The notes: generated by a model from the sequence alone, not told the origin. Positions 1 through 7,826 are shown, numbered from the stretch's first letter. The stretch: DNA of 64,000 bases from an uncultured bacterium (GCA_949292215.1 CASEYW010000087.1:1-64000), one strand, 5' to 3'. Made by a program: numbers and translations.

Positions 1-100
1 CCGCACCAGATCCCCCGCAGCACCTGAACTCGTCGTTTATGGCTGCTCGGTTCCCCGTCTGACCCGTTCACGGGACTTCAGCGCACGGGGTCCAATACGG
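1..100 (-). ncRNA. ffs: Signal recognition particle RNA, small bacterial type
   Basis: Read on the minus strand, bases 64-41 give GGUCAGACGGGGAACC then GAGCAGCC. This is the SRP domain IV hairpin: GUCAG, a 3-bp stem, a GGAA tetraloop, the return stem, and AGCAGCC on the far side of the asymmetric loop. The flanks also fit: the 5' end (CCGUAUUGGACCCC, bases 100-87) pairs with the 3' end at bases 1-16 using only Watson-Crick and G-U pairs apart from one mismatch, giving one hairpin of about 100 nt. The RNA binds Ffh and targets membrane proteins to the Sec translocon. It starts 22 nt after the accD stop on the same strand, so it may be cut from the accD transcript or have its own promoter inside accD. 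The 3' end could extend a few bases beyond the window. Confidence 0.88.
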
Positions 101-122
101 CGACAGCAAAAAAATCCGTCAA

Positions 123-1022
123 TCAGGCTTTCCGCCTGCTCCTGTGTGAAACTATACTCGCATCTTTCAAATATTCAAGGCAAAGAGACAATTCTGCACG
201 TAAATTTTTTCGATCAATGATTTTATCGATCAATCCCTTCTTCAGCAGGAACTCAGATGTCTGGAATCCTTCCGGCAGCTGTGCCTGGGTTGTATCCTTG
301 ATGACACGCGGTCCGGCAAAACCGATCAGCGCTTCCGGTTCGGCAAGAATCAGATCGCCGAGAGAAGCATAGCTTGCCGTCACTCCGGCAGTGGTCGGAT
401 GAGTCATCACAACGATATACGGCAGTCCGGCGGCGGCATGTTTCTGAAGAGCTCCGCTGGTTTTCGCCATCTGCATGAGACTGACCATTCCTTCATACAT
501 GCGGGCTCCGCCGGAAGCGGTCACAATCACGAGCGGAAGCCCTTTCGCTGTCGCATATTCCACAAGACGCGTCACCTTTTCCCCGACAACCGCGCCCATG
601 CTCGCGCCGAGAAAGCGGAAATCCATCACGCCGAGTGCATAGGGACGCCCGTCGAGAGTCGCCTCTCCACAGACAATCGCATCCTTCAGGCCTGTCTTCT
701 TCTTATTCGCTGCAAGTTTATCTGTATAAGAAGAAACCCCTTCGAACTTCAACGTATCCACCGATTCCAGATCCGCATCAATTTCCACAAACGACCCCTT
801 GTCGGTCAGCAGTTCAATTCTCTGCGGAGCGGGCATCGGGTTATGGTATCCGCAGTGCGGACAGATGAACAGATTGCTTTCTTTCTGTTTTGTGAAGATC
901 GTCGAATCGCATTTTTTGCATTTTTCCCAGAGGCCCTCGGGTATGTCCTTGCGTTTCTGAGGCCCCTCGACCTGTGCTTCGGCATTCAATGTCGAATATT
1001 TTGATTTTTTGAAAAAAGCCAT
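123..1022 (-). CDS. accD: Acetyl-CoA carboxylase carboxyltransferase subunit beta
   Basis: Subunit beta of the carboxyltransferase that moves CO2 from biotin on the carrier protein to acetyl-CoA, making malonyl-CoA for fatty acid synthesis in the cytosol. The protein has the family's N-terminal zinc ribbon (CKKC, then CPHCGYH, about residues 35-60) and a crotonase-type core with the ASGGARMYEG and HPTTAGVTASYA segments. Its 299 residues are the usual length. I chose ATG at 1022 over the TTG at 1028 because AAGGA lies 7 nt upstream of the ATG but only 1 nt upstream of the TTG. The gene begins 2 nt after the comF stop with its ribosome site inside comF, so translation is probably coupled. The alpha subunit gene is not in the window. 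Confidence 0.96.
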   Translation of the reverse strand: MAFFKKSKYSTLNAEAQVEGPQKRKDIPEGLWEKCKKCDSTIFTKQKESNLFICPHCGYHNPMPAPQRIELLTDKGSFVEIDADLESVDTLKFEGVSSYTDKLAANKKKTGLKDAIVCGEATLDGRPYALGVMDFRFLGASMGAVVGEKVTRLVEYATAKGLPLVIVTASGGARMYEGMVSLMQMAKTSGALQKHAAAGLPYIVVMTHPTTAGVTASYASLGDLILAEPEALIGFAGPRVIKDTTQAQLPEGFQTSEFLLKKGLIDKIIDRKNLRAELSLCLEYLKDASIVSHRSRRKA

Positions 1023-1024
1023 TT

Positions 1025-1765
1025 TCAATTCCTTTGTCTTCTGGCAATGACCAGCACATCCACCCGTTCCGCACCATGCTTGAGCAGGACGACGGCAGCT
1101 TCCCGGAGTGTCGCGCCGGTCGTCATGACATCGTCCACAAGTAATATACTACACATTTCCGCAACTGTCGAATCGGAAATGGAAAAAGCGCCCGCAATAT
1201 TTGAATTTCTTTCTTTTTTTGTTAAAAAAGCCTGCTGTTTTGTGGGTCGTCTCCTCCGGAGCGGAGAACAGACCGGAACATGGAGATACTTTGATAACTG
1301 CTCTGCAAACAATCTGGACTGATTGTATCCGCGCATCAGAAATCTCCGCCAGTGAAGCGGAACCGGAACGATGCAGTCGTAACGGGGGGAGTCCGCATCC
1401 GGAAGGCCTGCTGCAAGACGGCCTAGCGGTCTCGCAAGTTCCGTTCGCCCCCGATATTTAAAAAGATGAATACAGTCCAGAACCTCGTCGGTATATTTGA
1501 AAAGAGCATATGCACGAGTCCAAGGTGGCTTCGGACTGTTCATGCACTCGGTACAGGAATCAAAGATGCCGTCCACTTCCGCTCCGCAGGTCCGGCAGAC
1601 CTTTCCGCGGATCATCGGCATCTTTTCCATGCACTCACAGCAAAACATATTCGGGGTTCCGTCGAACGGAACCCCTTTTCCGCAGAGCGGACACGACAGA
1701 GGCAGCAGCATTTGCAGTGCATCCGTCAGAGACAGCTTCGGGCCCCCGCACACTGCCGCCGGCAT
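1025..1765 (-). CDS. comF: ComF family phosphoribosyltransferase-like protein
   Basis: ComF proteins are cytosolic and needed for natural DNA uptake in several bacteria, probably helping single-stranded DNA enter the cell. The protein shows an N-terminal four-cysteine zinc-binding region (CPLCGKG, CCEC, CRTCG, CTEC, about residues 25-75) and a type I phosphoribosyltransferase fold with the PRPP loop LLVDDVMTTGATL near residue 210. The HWRRFLMRGYNQS segment in the middle is also typical. ATG at 1765 is preferred; a TTG six bases upstream is possible. It lies 9 nt after asd. With comM and a GspF/PilC-like protein in the window it hints at, but does not show, competence. Confidence 0.9.
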   Translation of the reverse strand: MPAAVCGGPKLSLTDALQMLLPLSCPLCGKGVPFDGTPNMFCCECMEKMPMIRGKVCRTCGAEVDGIFDSCTECMNSPKPPWTRAYALFKYTDEVLDCIHLFKYRGRTELARPLGRLAAGLPDADSPRYDCIVPVPLHWRRFLMRGYNQSRLFAEQLSKYLHVPVCSPLRRRRPTKQQAFLTKKERNSNIAGAFSISDSTVAEMCSILLVDDVMTTGATLREAAVVLLKHGAERVDVLVIARRQRN

Positions 1766-1774
1766 GAACAACCG

Positions 1775-2788
1775 TTACCGGTTGAGGACTTCCGCAATCT
1801 GAACAGCGTTCAGAGCCGCGCCTTTGAGGAGCTGATCGCCGGAGACGAACATCTCAATTCCGCGCTTGTCGTTGCGGGAAATATCCTGACGGATGCGTCC
1901 GACGATGACATCATATTTTCCTGTCGCATCCACCGGCATCGGATAGACCTTGTTTTCCGGATCGTCACGCACGATCACGCCGGGAGCCTTCGACAGGATT
2001 TCACGCGCCTCTTCCGGCGTAATATCCTGTTCGAACTCAAGATTCAGCGATTCGGAATGCGCTCTCATCACGGGAACACGGACGCTGGTGCAGGTGAGCA
2101 TCAATCCCGGAATGTGCATGATCTTACGGGTCTCGTTGACCATTTTGAGTTCCTCCTTGGTGTAGCCGTTCGGCTGGAAGGAATCAATGTGCGGAAAGAG
2201 ATTGAACGCAAGACGCTGTGCCATGACTTTGGCTTCAATATTGGTTTCGCCGTTAAGAACCGCACGGGTCTGATCAATCAGTTCCTGCATTGCGGGAGCT
2301 CCACCGCCGGACGCCGCCTGATAGGTCGAAGCAATAAGACGCTTGAGTCCTTTCGCCTTGTGCAAGGGATAAACAGCAACCGCCATGATCGCCGTGGTGC
2401 AGTTCGGATTGGCAATGACTCCATGGTGTTTGAAGGCATCTTCCGGATTGATTTCAGGAATCACCAGCGGCACATCCTCCTCCATACGGAATGCGCTGGA
2501 GTTGTCGATCATGACGCATCCAGCATCCACGCAAGCCTGACGGAATTTTTTGGAAATGTCGGACCCCGCACTGAAGAGAGCAATGTCAACGCCTTTGAAG
2601 GACTCTTCCGTCATTTCCTCAATTGTGATCTCCTCGCCCTTGAACATCCGTTTTTTGCCGGCGGAACGGGCAGAGGCAAGCAGTTTCAGAGAGGCGATGG
2701 GGAAATTCCTCTTTTCCAGGGTTTCGATCATCTCGACGCCGACAGCACCCGTGGCTCCGGCGACAGCTACATTCATTGGTCTTCCCAT
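1775..2788 (-). CDS. asd: Aspartate-semialdehyde dehydrogenase
   Basis: Reduces aspartyl phosphate to aspartate semialdehyde with NADPH, the branch point to lysine/diaminopimelate, threonine and methionine. The N-terminal dinucleotide loop VAGATGAVG is at about residues 8-16, the catalytic cysteine is in NPNCTT (residue 130), and RVPVMRAHSE carries the substrate-binding arginine/histidine region. With ATG at 2788 the protein has 337 residues, normal for the family. AGGGAG lies 12 nt upstream of this ATG. A second ATG at 2776 has GGAAG close upstream and would give 333 residues, so the start is uncertain between these two; the longer open frame to 2872 runs through the promoter. First gene of asd-comF-accD. 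Confidence 0.96.
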   Translation of the reverse strand: MGRPMNVAVAGATGAVGVEMIETLEKRNFPIASLKLLASARSAGKKRMFKGEEITIEEMTEESFKGVDIALFSAGSDISKKFRQACVDAGCVMIDNSSAFRMEEDVPLVIPEINPEDAFKHHGVIANPNCTTAIMAVAVYPLHKAKGLKRLIASTYQAASGGGAPAMQELIDQTRAVLNGETNIEAKVMAQRLAFNLFPHIDSFQPNGYTKEELKMVNETRKIMHIPGLMLTCTSVRVPVMRAHSESLNLEFEQDITPEEAREILSKAPGVIVRDDPENKVYPMPVDATGKYDVIVGRIRQDISRNDKRGIEMFVSGDQLLKGAALNAVQIAEVLNR

Positions 2789-2843
2789 TTTGGCTTCATA
2801 CTCCCTAAAATTGTAGTTTGGGTTGTTCACAACAAATCCGGAT

Positions 2844-2872
2844 AATTTACATGTGAGGGAAAGATTTTTCAA
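2844..2872 (-). promoter_or_regulatory. Probable sigma-70 promoter of asd-comF-accD
   Basis: On the minus strand a -35 TTGAAA (2872-2867) and a -10 TAAATT (2849-2844) are 17 nt apart, about 56 nt before the asd start. The rest of the 329-base stretch 2789-3117 holds the divergent promoter of the Fur-family gene and nothing else I recognise. Confidence 0.5.
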
Positions 2873-3042
2873 CTCTGCTTCTCAAAAAAACGAAAAAGAA
2901 ACGGTTTTCAGCCATCTCTTTCAGAAACATTTAGCGGTCCATCCCGGAAAAACGGACTGCCTGAAACAGGCTTGCCTGAATGTTTTCCATCCAGGAAGTC
3001 CATCCCCATTCCTCTCTGAATCTCCTTTTTTCCGAAAACGGC

Positions 3043-3070
3043 TTGAATTTTCAAAAAGAGAAGATATACT
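3043..3070 (+). promoter_or_regulatory. Probable promoter of the Fur/PerR-like gene
   Basis: TTGAAT (3043-3048) and TATACT (3065-3070) are separated by 16 nt and lie 47 nt before the ATG at 3118. No clear Fur or PerR box was found by eye. Confidence 0.55.
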
Positions 3071-3117
3071 TTCAAGAACAGTTCCTAAAAACAGCAATTT
3101 CGGAGAAGATCAAAGAA

Positions 3118-3516
3118 ATGAAACTCAGCAACACAAATCAGCGCAGGGTCATTATTGAGGAGCTGAGAAAACTCAAATCCCATCCCACCGCGGAAGAGCT
3201 GTATTGCAAAGTCAAGAGACGAATCCCGCTGATCAGTCTCGCAACGGTATATCGCAATCTTGATGTGCTCTCGGAAGCGGGAGAAGTCCTCCGGCTTGAA
3301 ATTGCAGGCAAACAGAAGCGGTTCGACGGCGACACCTCTCCTCATTATCACCTCCGCTGCAAAGAGTGCGGCGCCGTGGAAGACATCATGCCGGAAGGGA
3401 TCGAATCCGCACGGGAAAATCTGGAACATTTCATCTCCGGACGCATCTGCAATGCAAGACTGGAATTCGACGGTTACTGCCGGAACTGTTACTCGGCTTT
3501 AAAAAAAGCCAACTGA
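3118..3516 (+). CDS. Fur family transcriptional regulator, PerR-like
   Basis: Metal-dependent repressor of the Fur superfamily, 132 residues. The winged-helix DNA-binding half contains the family signature HPTAEELY and SLATVYRNLDVL (about residues 22-55). The C-terminal half has PHYHLRCKECG and YCRNC, that is the histidine metal ligands and two CxxC pairs of the structural zinc site. The start is ATG 3118, with CGGAGAAG upstream; the longer frame from 2980 runs through the promoter. Its place directly before superoxide reductase, a flavodiiron protein and rubredoxin argues for a PerR-like peroxide or oxygen sensor rather than an iron-uptake Fur, but metal choice cannot be read from the sequence. 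Confidence 0.9.
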   Translation: MKLSNTNQRRVIIEELRKLKSHPTAEELYCKVKRRIPLISLATVYRNLDVLSEAGEVLRLEIAGKQKRFDGDTSPHYHLRCKECGAVEDIMPEGIESARENLEHFISGRICNARLEFDGYCRNCYSALKKAN

Positions 3517-3604
3517 AATCAGGCTGAAATTCCCCCGTTCAGCATAACCCGGGGAACCATTCGTTCCCAGAACTGTTGAACCTTAAAACATAAGGAAGTA
3601 AAAA

Positions 3605-4006
3605 ATGAGCGGAAAAGAACACACCATTCTCAAATGCGCTGAATGCGGCGCAATCGTGGAAGTCCTCGATGAATGCACCTGTACAGGCGACTGCACCTTC
3701 CAGTGCTGTGGCAAACCAATGACTGAAATGAAGGAAAAGACGGCGGAAATGGCGACCGAAAAACATGTTCCCGTCGCAACAGCACTTCCCTCCGGCGGGA
3801 CAAAGGTCGTAGTCGGTTCGACTCCTCATCCGATGACCCCCGAGCATCACATTGAATGGATTGAAATCATCAACGGGCCCTATGTCAACCGTTGCCGTCT
3901 CAAACCGGGCGACGCTCCCGAAGCCCAGTTCCATGTGACCGTGAAACCCGGAATGGTCGTGCGCGAATACTGCAACCTTCACGGCCTCTGGATCAATAAA
4001 CTTTAA
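3605..4006 (+). CDS. dfx: Desulfoferrodoxin (superoxide reductase)
   Basis: Reduces superoxide to hydrogen peroxide in the cytosol without releasing O2, a typical defence of anaerobes. Both domains of the two-centre form are present in 133 residues: an N-terminal desulforedoxin-like domain with CAECG and QCCGKPM (centre I iron) and a C-terminal superoxide reductase domain with EKHVPV, the HPMTPEHHIEW histidines and the EYCNLHG cysteine-histidine pair (centre II iron). Between the centre I ligands sits ECTCTGDC, with three additional cysteines not required for centre I. A strong AAGGAAG precedes the ATG. The 88-base gap before it contains a 6-bp hairpin (GGGAAC/GTTCCC, 3552-3568). It is followed closely by its likely redox partners. 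Confidence 0.95.
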   Translation: MSGKEHTILKCAECGAIVEVLDECTCTGDCTFQCCGKPMTEMKEKTAEMATEKHVPVATALPSGGTKVVVGSTPHPMTPEHHIEWIEIINGPYVNRCRLKPGDAPEAQFHVTVKPGMVVREYCNLHGLWINKL

Positions 4007-4036
4007 TCATATCAAATCGGAATCAGGAAAGTAAAG

Positions 4037-5242
4037 ATGCCATTCAAAGCTGTCAAAATCACGGACAAAGTCTGGTGGGTGGGCGCAATCGACTGGAACC
4101 TCGCGGAGTTCCATGGCTACCACACACACCGGGGCTCCACCTACAATGCCTATCTCGTGCTTGGAGACAAACCGGCTCTCATCGATACGGTCAAAGCACC
4201 ATTCAAACAGGAAATGTACTCCAGAATCGCCTCCGTGATCGATCCGAAAAAGATCCGGATCATCGTCTCCAACCACGCGGAACCGGATCACTCCGGAGCG
4301 CTTCCCGAGGTTATTGAGGAACTCAAACCGGAAACCGTTTATACCTCCGTCAACGGAGTCCGGATCCTGGATGCGCAGTTCCACATCGGGGAGAAACTCA
4401 CCGCGGTCAAAACCGGTGACAGCATCGATCTCGGCGGACTCACCATGTCCTTCATCGAAACAAAAATGCTCCACTGGCCGGACAGCATGTTCTCCTATCT
4501 CAAAGAGGAAAAAATCCTGTTCAGTCAGGACGGCTTCGGCATGCACCTGGCGACAGACAAGCTCTTCGTTGATGAAAACGACTGGGATGTTGTCGAATTT
4601 GAAATGGAAAAATATTACGCAAACATCCTGCTTCTTTACTCTCCGCAGGTTCTTAAACTGCTTGAGGTCTTCCCGACCTTGAATCTTGACGTGCAGTACA
4701 TTGCCACCGACCACGGTCCGATCTGGCGCGGCAAGGATATCGCAAAACCGCTCGAACTTTACAAGAAGTTTGCCGAACAGAAACCGCAGCCCCGTGCTGT
4801 TGTCGTTTACGACACCATGTGGGGAGCCACGGATAAAATGGCGCGCTCCATTGCCGACGGCATCCGTTCAACTGGCGCAGGCGTCACAGTCTGTTCCATG
4901 CACTCCAGATCCCGCAGCGACGTGGCAACCGCTGTCATGGGCGCAGGTGCGCTGGTCGCCGGGTCCCCGACGATCAACAACATGCTCTTTCCCTCCGTTT
5001 CCGATGTGCTCTGCTATCTGAAGGGGCTCCGTCCGAAAAATCTGGCGGGATTTGCCTTCGGGTCCTTTGGCTGGAGCGGGGAAGCCGCTGTGCAGGCAAA
5101 TGACTGGCTCAAAGAGATGGGCGTCGAAATCGTCCGGGAGCCTCTCAAACTCAAATTTGCCTCCTCGGACGCCGATTTCCAGGCATGCTTTGAAGCCGGC
5201 GTACAACTGGGAAACCTTCTGCTTGAAAAAGCAAAGCAATAA
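4037..5242 (+). CDS. Flavodiiron protein (FprA family, O2 or NO reductase)
   Basis: Cytosolic enzyme that reduces O2 to water, or NO to N2O, with electrons from rubredoxin. The N-terminal metallo-beta-lactamase-like domain (about residues 1-250) holds the diiron motif NHAEPDHSG with H80, E82, D84 and H85, and later HWPDSMF and DHGPIWRG histidine segments. The C-terminal flavodoxin domain (about 255-400) starts with [16 protein letters not shown] and binds FMN. At 401 residues it is the simple class A form with no fused rubredoxin. The rubredoxin is instead the next gene, 38 nt downstream. Which gas it prefers is not readable from sequence. Confidence 0.95.
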   Translation: MPFKAVKITDKVWWVGAIDWNLAEFHGYHTHRGSTYNAYLVLGDKPALIDTVKAPFKQEMYSRIASVIDPKKIRIIVSNHAEPDHSGALPEVIEELKPETVYTSVNGVRILDAQFHIGEKLTAVKTGDSIDLGGLTMSFIETKMLHWPDSMFSYLKEEKILFSQDGFGMHLATDKLFVDENDWDVVEFEMEKYYANILLLYSPQVLKLLEVFPTLNLDVQYIATDHGPIWRGKDIAKPLELYKKFAEQKPQPRAVVVYDTMWGATDKMARSIADGIRSTGAGVTVCSMHSRSRSDVATAVMGAGALVAGSPTINNMLFPSVSDVLCYLKGLRPKNLAGFAFGSFGWSGEAAVQANDWLKEMGVEIVREPLKLKFASSDADFQACFEAGVQLGNLLLEKAKQ

Positions 5243-5280
5243 CTCAACTAAAGAACCCTGATAAAAAAGGAGAAATCATC

Positions 5281-5439
5281 ATGGACAAGTATGTGTGCAA
5301 CGTCTGCGGTTATGTTTACGATCCCGCGAAAGGCGATCCCGACAACGGAATCGAACCCGGCACCCCGTTCGAAAAACTTCCGGAAGACTGGGTCTGCCCG
5401 GAATGCGGAGCCGGCAAGGATGAGTTCACAAAACAGTGA
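5281..5439 (+). CDS. Rubredoxin
   Basis: A 52-residue iron protein, too short for many gene finders. It has the two cysteine knuckles [10 protein letters not shown] (C6, C9) and [11 protein letters not shown] (C39, C42), and the conserved [14 protein letters not shown] loop, so it should hold one Fe(Cys)4 centre. AGGAG lies before the ATG. Placed just after the flavodiiron protein and desulfoferrodoxin, it is probably the electron donor to one or both. Its last 20 bases overlap the start of the next gene. Confidence 0.97.
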   Translation: MDKYVCNVCGYVYDPAKGDPDNGIEPGTPFEKLPEDWVCPECGAGKDEFTKQ

Positions 5440-6250
5440 TCCTGCCGCTTCGATCCATTGCGGAAACAAGCCGCTCCGTCTTCGACTGGAGCGGCTTTAT
5501 TCTGTCTGCAACGATCCCCGCTATATCCACCCCGACCCGCTGGAAACCATTCTTCCGTTCCTGCGTATCGAAGACCGTGAAATTGCCGCCCTGCTGGCAT
5601 CGGCTCTCGCCTATGGGCGGGTGAATCAAATTCTGAAAAGCATCCGGACCGTTTTTGCCGTCACGGGAAGTTCCCCACGTGCGTATCTCGAACACACTCC
5701 GCCGGAGCAATTCCAATCCGATTTTTCCGAGTTCAAACACCGCTTTCACACCGGTACAGATCTCGCACAGCTTTTCCGGGGAATCCAAACGGCGATCCAT
5801 AATTACGGATCGCTGGAACAGTGTTTTCTGGCGGGATTCTCTGCCGGCGACCAAACCGTTCTTCCTGCGGCGGAACGGTTTACGGAAGAACTCTGCCGTT
5901 TTTTCCCGAACGGGGAATCAACCCTCCTGCCATCCCCGAAACGGGGTAGTGCATGCAAACGCCTTCATCTGATGCTCCGGTGGCTGGTCCGGAAAGACAA
6001 TGTCGACCCAGGCGGTTGGGATTCCATTCCCACGCGCTGCCTGATCGTGCCTCTGGACACTCACATGCACCGTCTGGCACGAGAACTGGGACTGACCGCG
6101 AGAAATGCCGCAGACCGCAAGACAGCAGAGGAGATCACAAACGCCTTTTCCCGATGCTGTCCGGAAGATCCCGTCCGCTATGATTTCTCCCTCACACGCT
6201 TTGGAATTCATCCTGATTTCTCAAAAAATCCGTTTGAAAATCAGTTCTGA
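5420..6250 (+). CDS. TIGR02757 (DUF2400) family protein
   Basis: Conserved protein of unknown biochemical function, 276 residues from ATG 5420. Family features are the [12 protein letters not shown] segment near residue 55, the DNVDPGGWD segment and [17 protein letters not shown] near residue 220; the DTHxH layout resembles HhH/endonuclease III-like all-alpha proteins, which is inference. The ATG is inside the end of the rubredoxin gene, with GGAG upstream, so the two are probably translated from one mRNA. The longer frame from 5291 lies almost entirely within rubredoxin and is not credible. It ends the oxygen-defence group without an obvious role in it. Confidence 0.82.
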   Translation: MSSQNSDPAASIHCGNKPLRLRLERLYSVCNDPRYIHPDPLETILPFLRIEDREIAALLASALAYGRVNQILKSIRTVFAVTGSSPRAYLEHTPPEQFQSDFSEFKHRFHTGTDLAQLFRGIQTAIHNYGSLEQCFLAGFSAGDQTVLPAAERFTEELCRFFPNGESTLLPSPKRGSACKRLHLMLRWLVRKDNVDPGGWDSIPTRCLIVPLDTHMHRLARELGLTARNAADRKTAEEITNAFSRCCPEDPVRYDFSLTRFGIHPDFSKNPFENQF

Positions 6251-6288
6251 ACAGCCTGAAAACAGGTAAAAACTCGGAAAAAACGCAT

Positions 6289-6310
6289 TTTCTGCGTATT
6301 TTCTGCGTAT
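6289..6310. repeat. Two tandem copies of an 11-nt unit
   Basis: TTTCTGCGTAT occurs twice head to tail (6289-6299 and 6300-6310), just upstream of the promoter of the small lysine-rich gene. One helical turn per copy would suit a regulator-binding site; this is inference. Confidence 0.45.
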
Positions 6311-6326
6311 TTTTTCAAATATTGAT

Positions 6327-6401
6327 TTGCAAATGATTTTATCCCATGTTACTGTTTACCGTGGAGGTACAAAAGTGTACCTGGTCAGTTAACCCATTAA
6401 C
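6327..6401 (+). promoter_or_regulatory. Promoter and structured 5' leader of the small basic protein
   Basis: TTGCAA (6327-6332) and TACTGT (6350-6355) with a 17-nt spacer are a modest promoter. Just downstream lie a perfect 7-bp inverted repeat AGGTACA-AAAG-TGTACCT (6365-6382) and a second repeat GTTAA-CCCA-TTAAC (6388-6401). They could be operators or stacked leader hairpins. AGGGAG then precedes the ATG at 6415. Confidence 0.45.
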
Positions 6402-6414
6402 AGGGAGATGAGTC

Positions 6415-6615
6415 ATGGAGTTTTACAACGTAAAGAAGAGAACCAAAGTCGTGATCGCTGAAAAGAACTGCAAGAAAGTCGTCTACAAGAGAGAGACCGC
6501 CAAAGGCGTTCAGGAACGCTATGCCGTCAAGGCGAAAGATGACGACGGAACAAACCTGACGAAGTTTGTCAGCAAAGCGGATTTTGCCAAATTGAAATGC
6601 CCGGTCGGAAAGTAA
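6415..6615 (+). CDS. Small lysine-rich protein of unknown function
   Basis: A 66-residue basic protein that I do not recognise. It begins MEFYNVKKRTKVVIAEKNC, has roughly a quarter lysine and arginine, two cysteines (C19 and one in KLKCPVGK near the C terminus) and no signal peptide or membrane segment. Evidence that it is real: a good ribosome site (AGGGAG), a promoter with hairpins upstream, and a strong intrinsic terminator 25 nt after the stop, so it is a single-gene transcript. The alternating hydrophobic pattern suggests a small beta-rich fold. A nucleic-acid-binding role is possible because of its charge, but that is a guess. Confidence 0.75.
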   Translation: MEFYNVKKRTKVVIAEKNCKKVVYKRETAKGVQERYAVKAKDDDGTNLTKFVSKADFAKLKCPVGK

Positions 6616-6639
6616 TCCGCTTTTCAGAATCAGACGTAT

Positions 6640-6668
6640 GCCCCGTTCAGATGAACGGGGCTTTTTTT
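6640..6668 (+). terminator. Intrinsic terminator after the small basic protein
   Basis: CCCCGTTCA-GA-TGAACGGGG (6641-6660) is a perfect 9-bp stem followed by CTTTTTTT. Confidence 0.92.
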
Positions 6669-6764
6669 GTAATAACCGCAGCAAAAAACTTCAATTGGAT
6701 TTTATCAGATCAGGAATCGCATCCATGACTATTGGCGGGGAATGAATTTTTTTCAGAAAAACAT

Positions 6765-6792
6765 TTGATTTTTTCAATTCATGAAGTAAATT
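6765..6792 (+). promoter_or_regulatory. Probable promoter of rplM-rpsI
   Basis: TTGATT (6765-6770) and TAAATT (6787-6792) are 16 nt apart, about 140 nt before rplM. Confidence 0.5.
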
Positions 6793-6934
6793 AGTAGTTC
6801 CTGCATCCGTATTACCCGATCCCGGAGAAGGAATCTGAATCGCGTCCTGGCGGAAGACGATTCAACAGAAGACAGTAATGTTGGAATGAAGCCTGTGCCC
6901 GGCACAGGAAAACGAAATCGGAGAAAATGAAAAT
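6793..6934 (+). promoter_or_regulatory. Leader of the L13-S9 mRNA with a hairpin
   Basis: The untranslated leader of about 135 nt carries a perfect 7-bp hairpin CCTGTGC-CCG-GCACAGG (6892-6908) about 25 nt before the rplM start, with the ribosome site CGGAGAA between them. Ribosomal protein mRNAs often bind their own product in such leaders; that is known for other r-protein operons and only inferred here. Confidence 0.35.
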
Positions 6935-7363
6935 ATGAAGACGTTTCTTGCAAAAGTCGGCGAAATCGAACGCAAAACGATTGTGATCGATGCCGCGGAC
7001 GTTCCCGTAGGCCGTCTTGCCGTCAAAATTACGAATGCACTGCGCGGCAAAGACCGTCCCACCTACACCCCGCATGTTGATACCGGATGTTTTGTAATCG
7101 TCATCAATGCTGCCAAGGCAAAGCTGACCGGAACAAAAGAAGAAAAGAAAATCTACACGGACTACACCGGATACCGCAGCGGACTCCGGGAAAAAACAGC
7201 CAAATATGTCCGGGAACACAATCCGGAACGCCTGATCCGCGACGCCGTCTGGGGAATGATTCCGAAAAGCCGTCTCGGTCGCGCCCAGTACCGTAAGCTC
7301 AAAGTCTACGCCGGTGCGGAGCATCCGCATGCCGCTCAGAAACCCGAAACGGTTAAATTCTAA
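6935..7363 (+). CDS. rplM: 50S ribosomal protein L13
   Basis: Large-subunit ribosomal protein, 142 residues, the usual bacterial length. Recognisable segments are DAADVPVGRLA, GKDRPTYTPHVDTG, the KIYTDYTGYRSGLRE loop and VWGMIPKSRLGRAQYRKLKVYAG near the C terminus. It is followed 12 nt later by rpsI, the conserved bacterial pair. Confidence 0.98.
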   Translation: MKTFLAKVGEIERKTIVIDAADVPVGRLAVKITNALRGKDRPTYTPHVDTGCFVIVINAAKAKLTGTKEEKKIYTDYTGYRSGLREKTAKYVREHNPERLIRDAVWGMIPKSRLGRAQYRKLKVYAGAEHPHAAQKPETVKF

Positions 7364-7375
7364 GGAGATACTTGA

Positions 7376-7768
7376 ATGAGCACAGAACTCCGTACCACCG
7401 GACGCAGAAAATGCGCCAGCGCCAGAGTCGTCATCGCTGAAGGCAACGGCAAAATCACCATCAACGGAAAGAAATTTGAAGAATATTTCAATACGGAAGC
7501 ACTCAGAGGCTACATTCTTCAGCCTCTCGCGGTCACAAGCCTCACCGGTAAAATTGATGTTTCCGCCACGGTTTCCGGCGGCGGAAAAGCTGGTCAGGCC
7601 GGAGCAGTCCGCCACGGACTTTCCCGCGCACTCGTCAAATTCGACGAAGAAGCCTGCAAGTCTGTCCTGAAGGACAGTGGAATGCTGACCCGCGATTCCA
7701 GAGAGAAGGAACGTAAGAAACCCGGTCAGCCCGGAGCAAGAAGACGCTTCCAGTTCTCCAAACGCTGA
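7376..7768 (+). CDS. rpsI: 30S ribosomal protein S9
   Basis: Small-subunit ribosomal protein, 130 residues. It shows TTGRRKCASARV at the N terminus, the GGGKAGQAGAVRHGLSRAL core and the basic C-terminal tail ending QFSKR that reaches the P-site tRNA. AAGGAGAT lies before the ATG. A terminator follows. Confidence 0.98.
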   Translation: MSTELRTTGRRKCASARVVIAEGNGKITINGKKFEEYFNTEALRGYILQPLAVTSLTGKIDVSATVSGGGKAGQAGAVRHGLSRALVKFDEEACKSVLKDSGMLTRDSREKERKKPGQPGARRRFQFSKR

Positions 7769-7794
7769 TCCGTTTTCAGACCTGGTTTACTTCA

Positions 7795-7826
7795 GAGGAA
7801 CTCGAACGGGTTCCTCTTTTTTTTCT
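7795..7826 (+). terminator. Intrinsic terminator of rplM-rpsI
   Basis: GAGGAAC pairs with GTTCCTC across an 8-nt loop, followed by eight T. Confidence 0.9.

Noticed and set aside
1466-2845. 459-codon plus-strand frame across comF and asd
   Set aside because: Spans two well-supported minus-strand genes and their junction.
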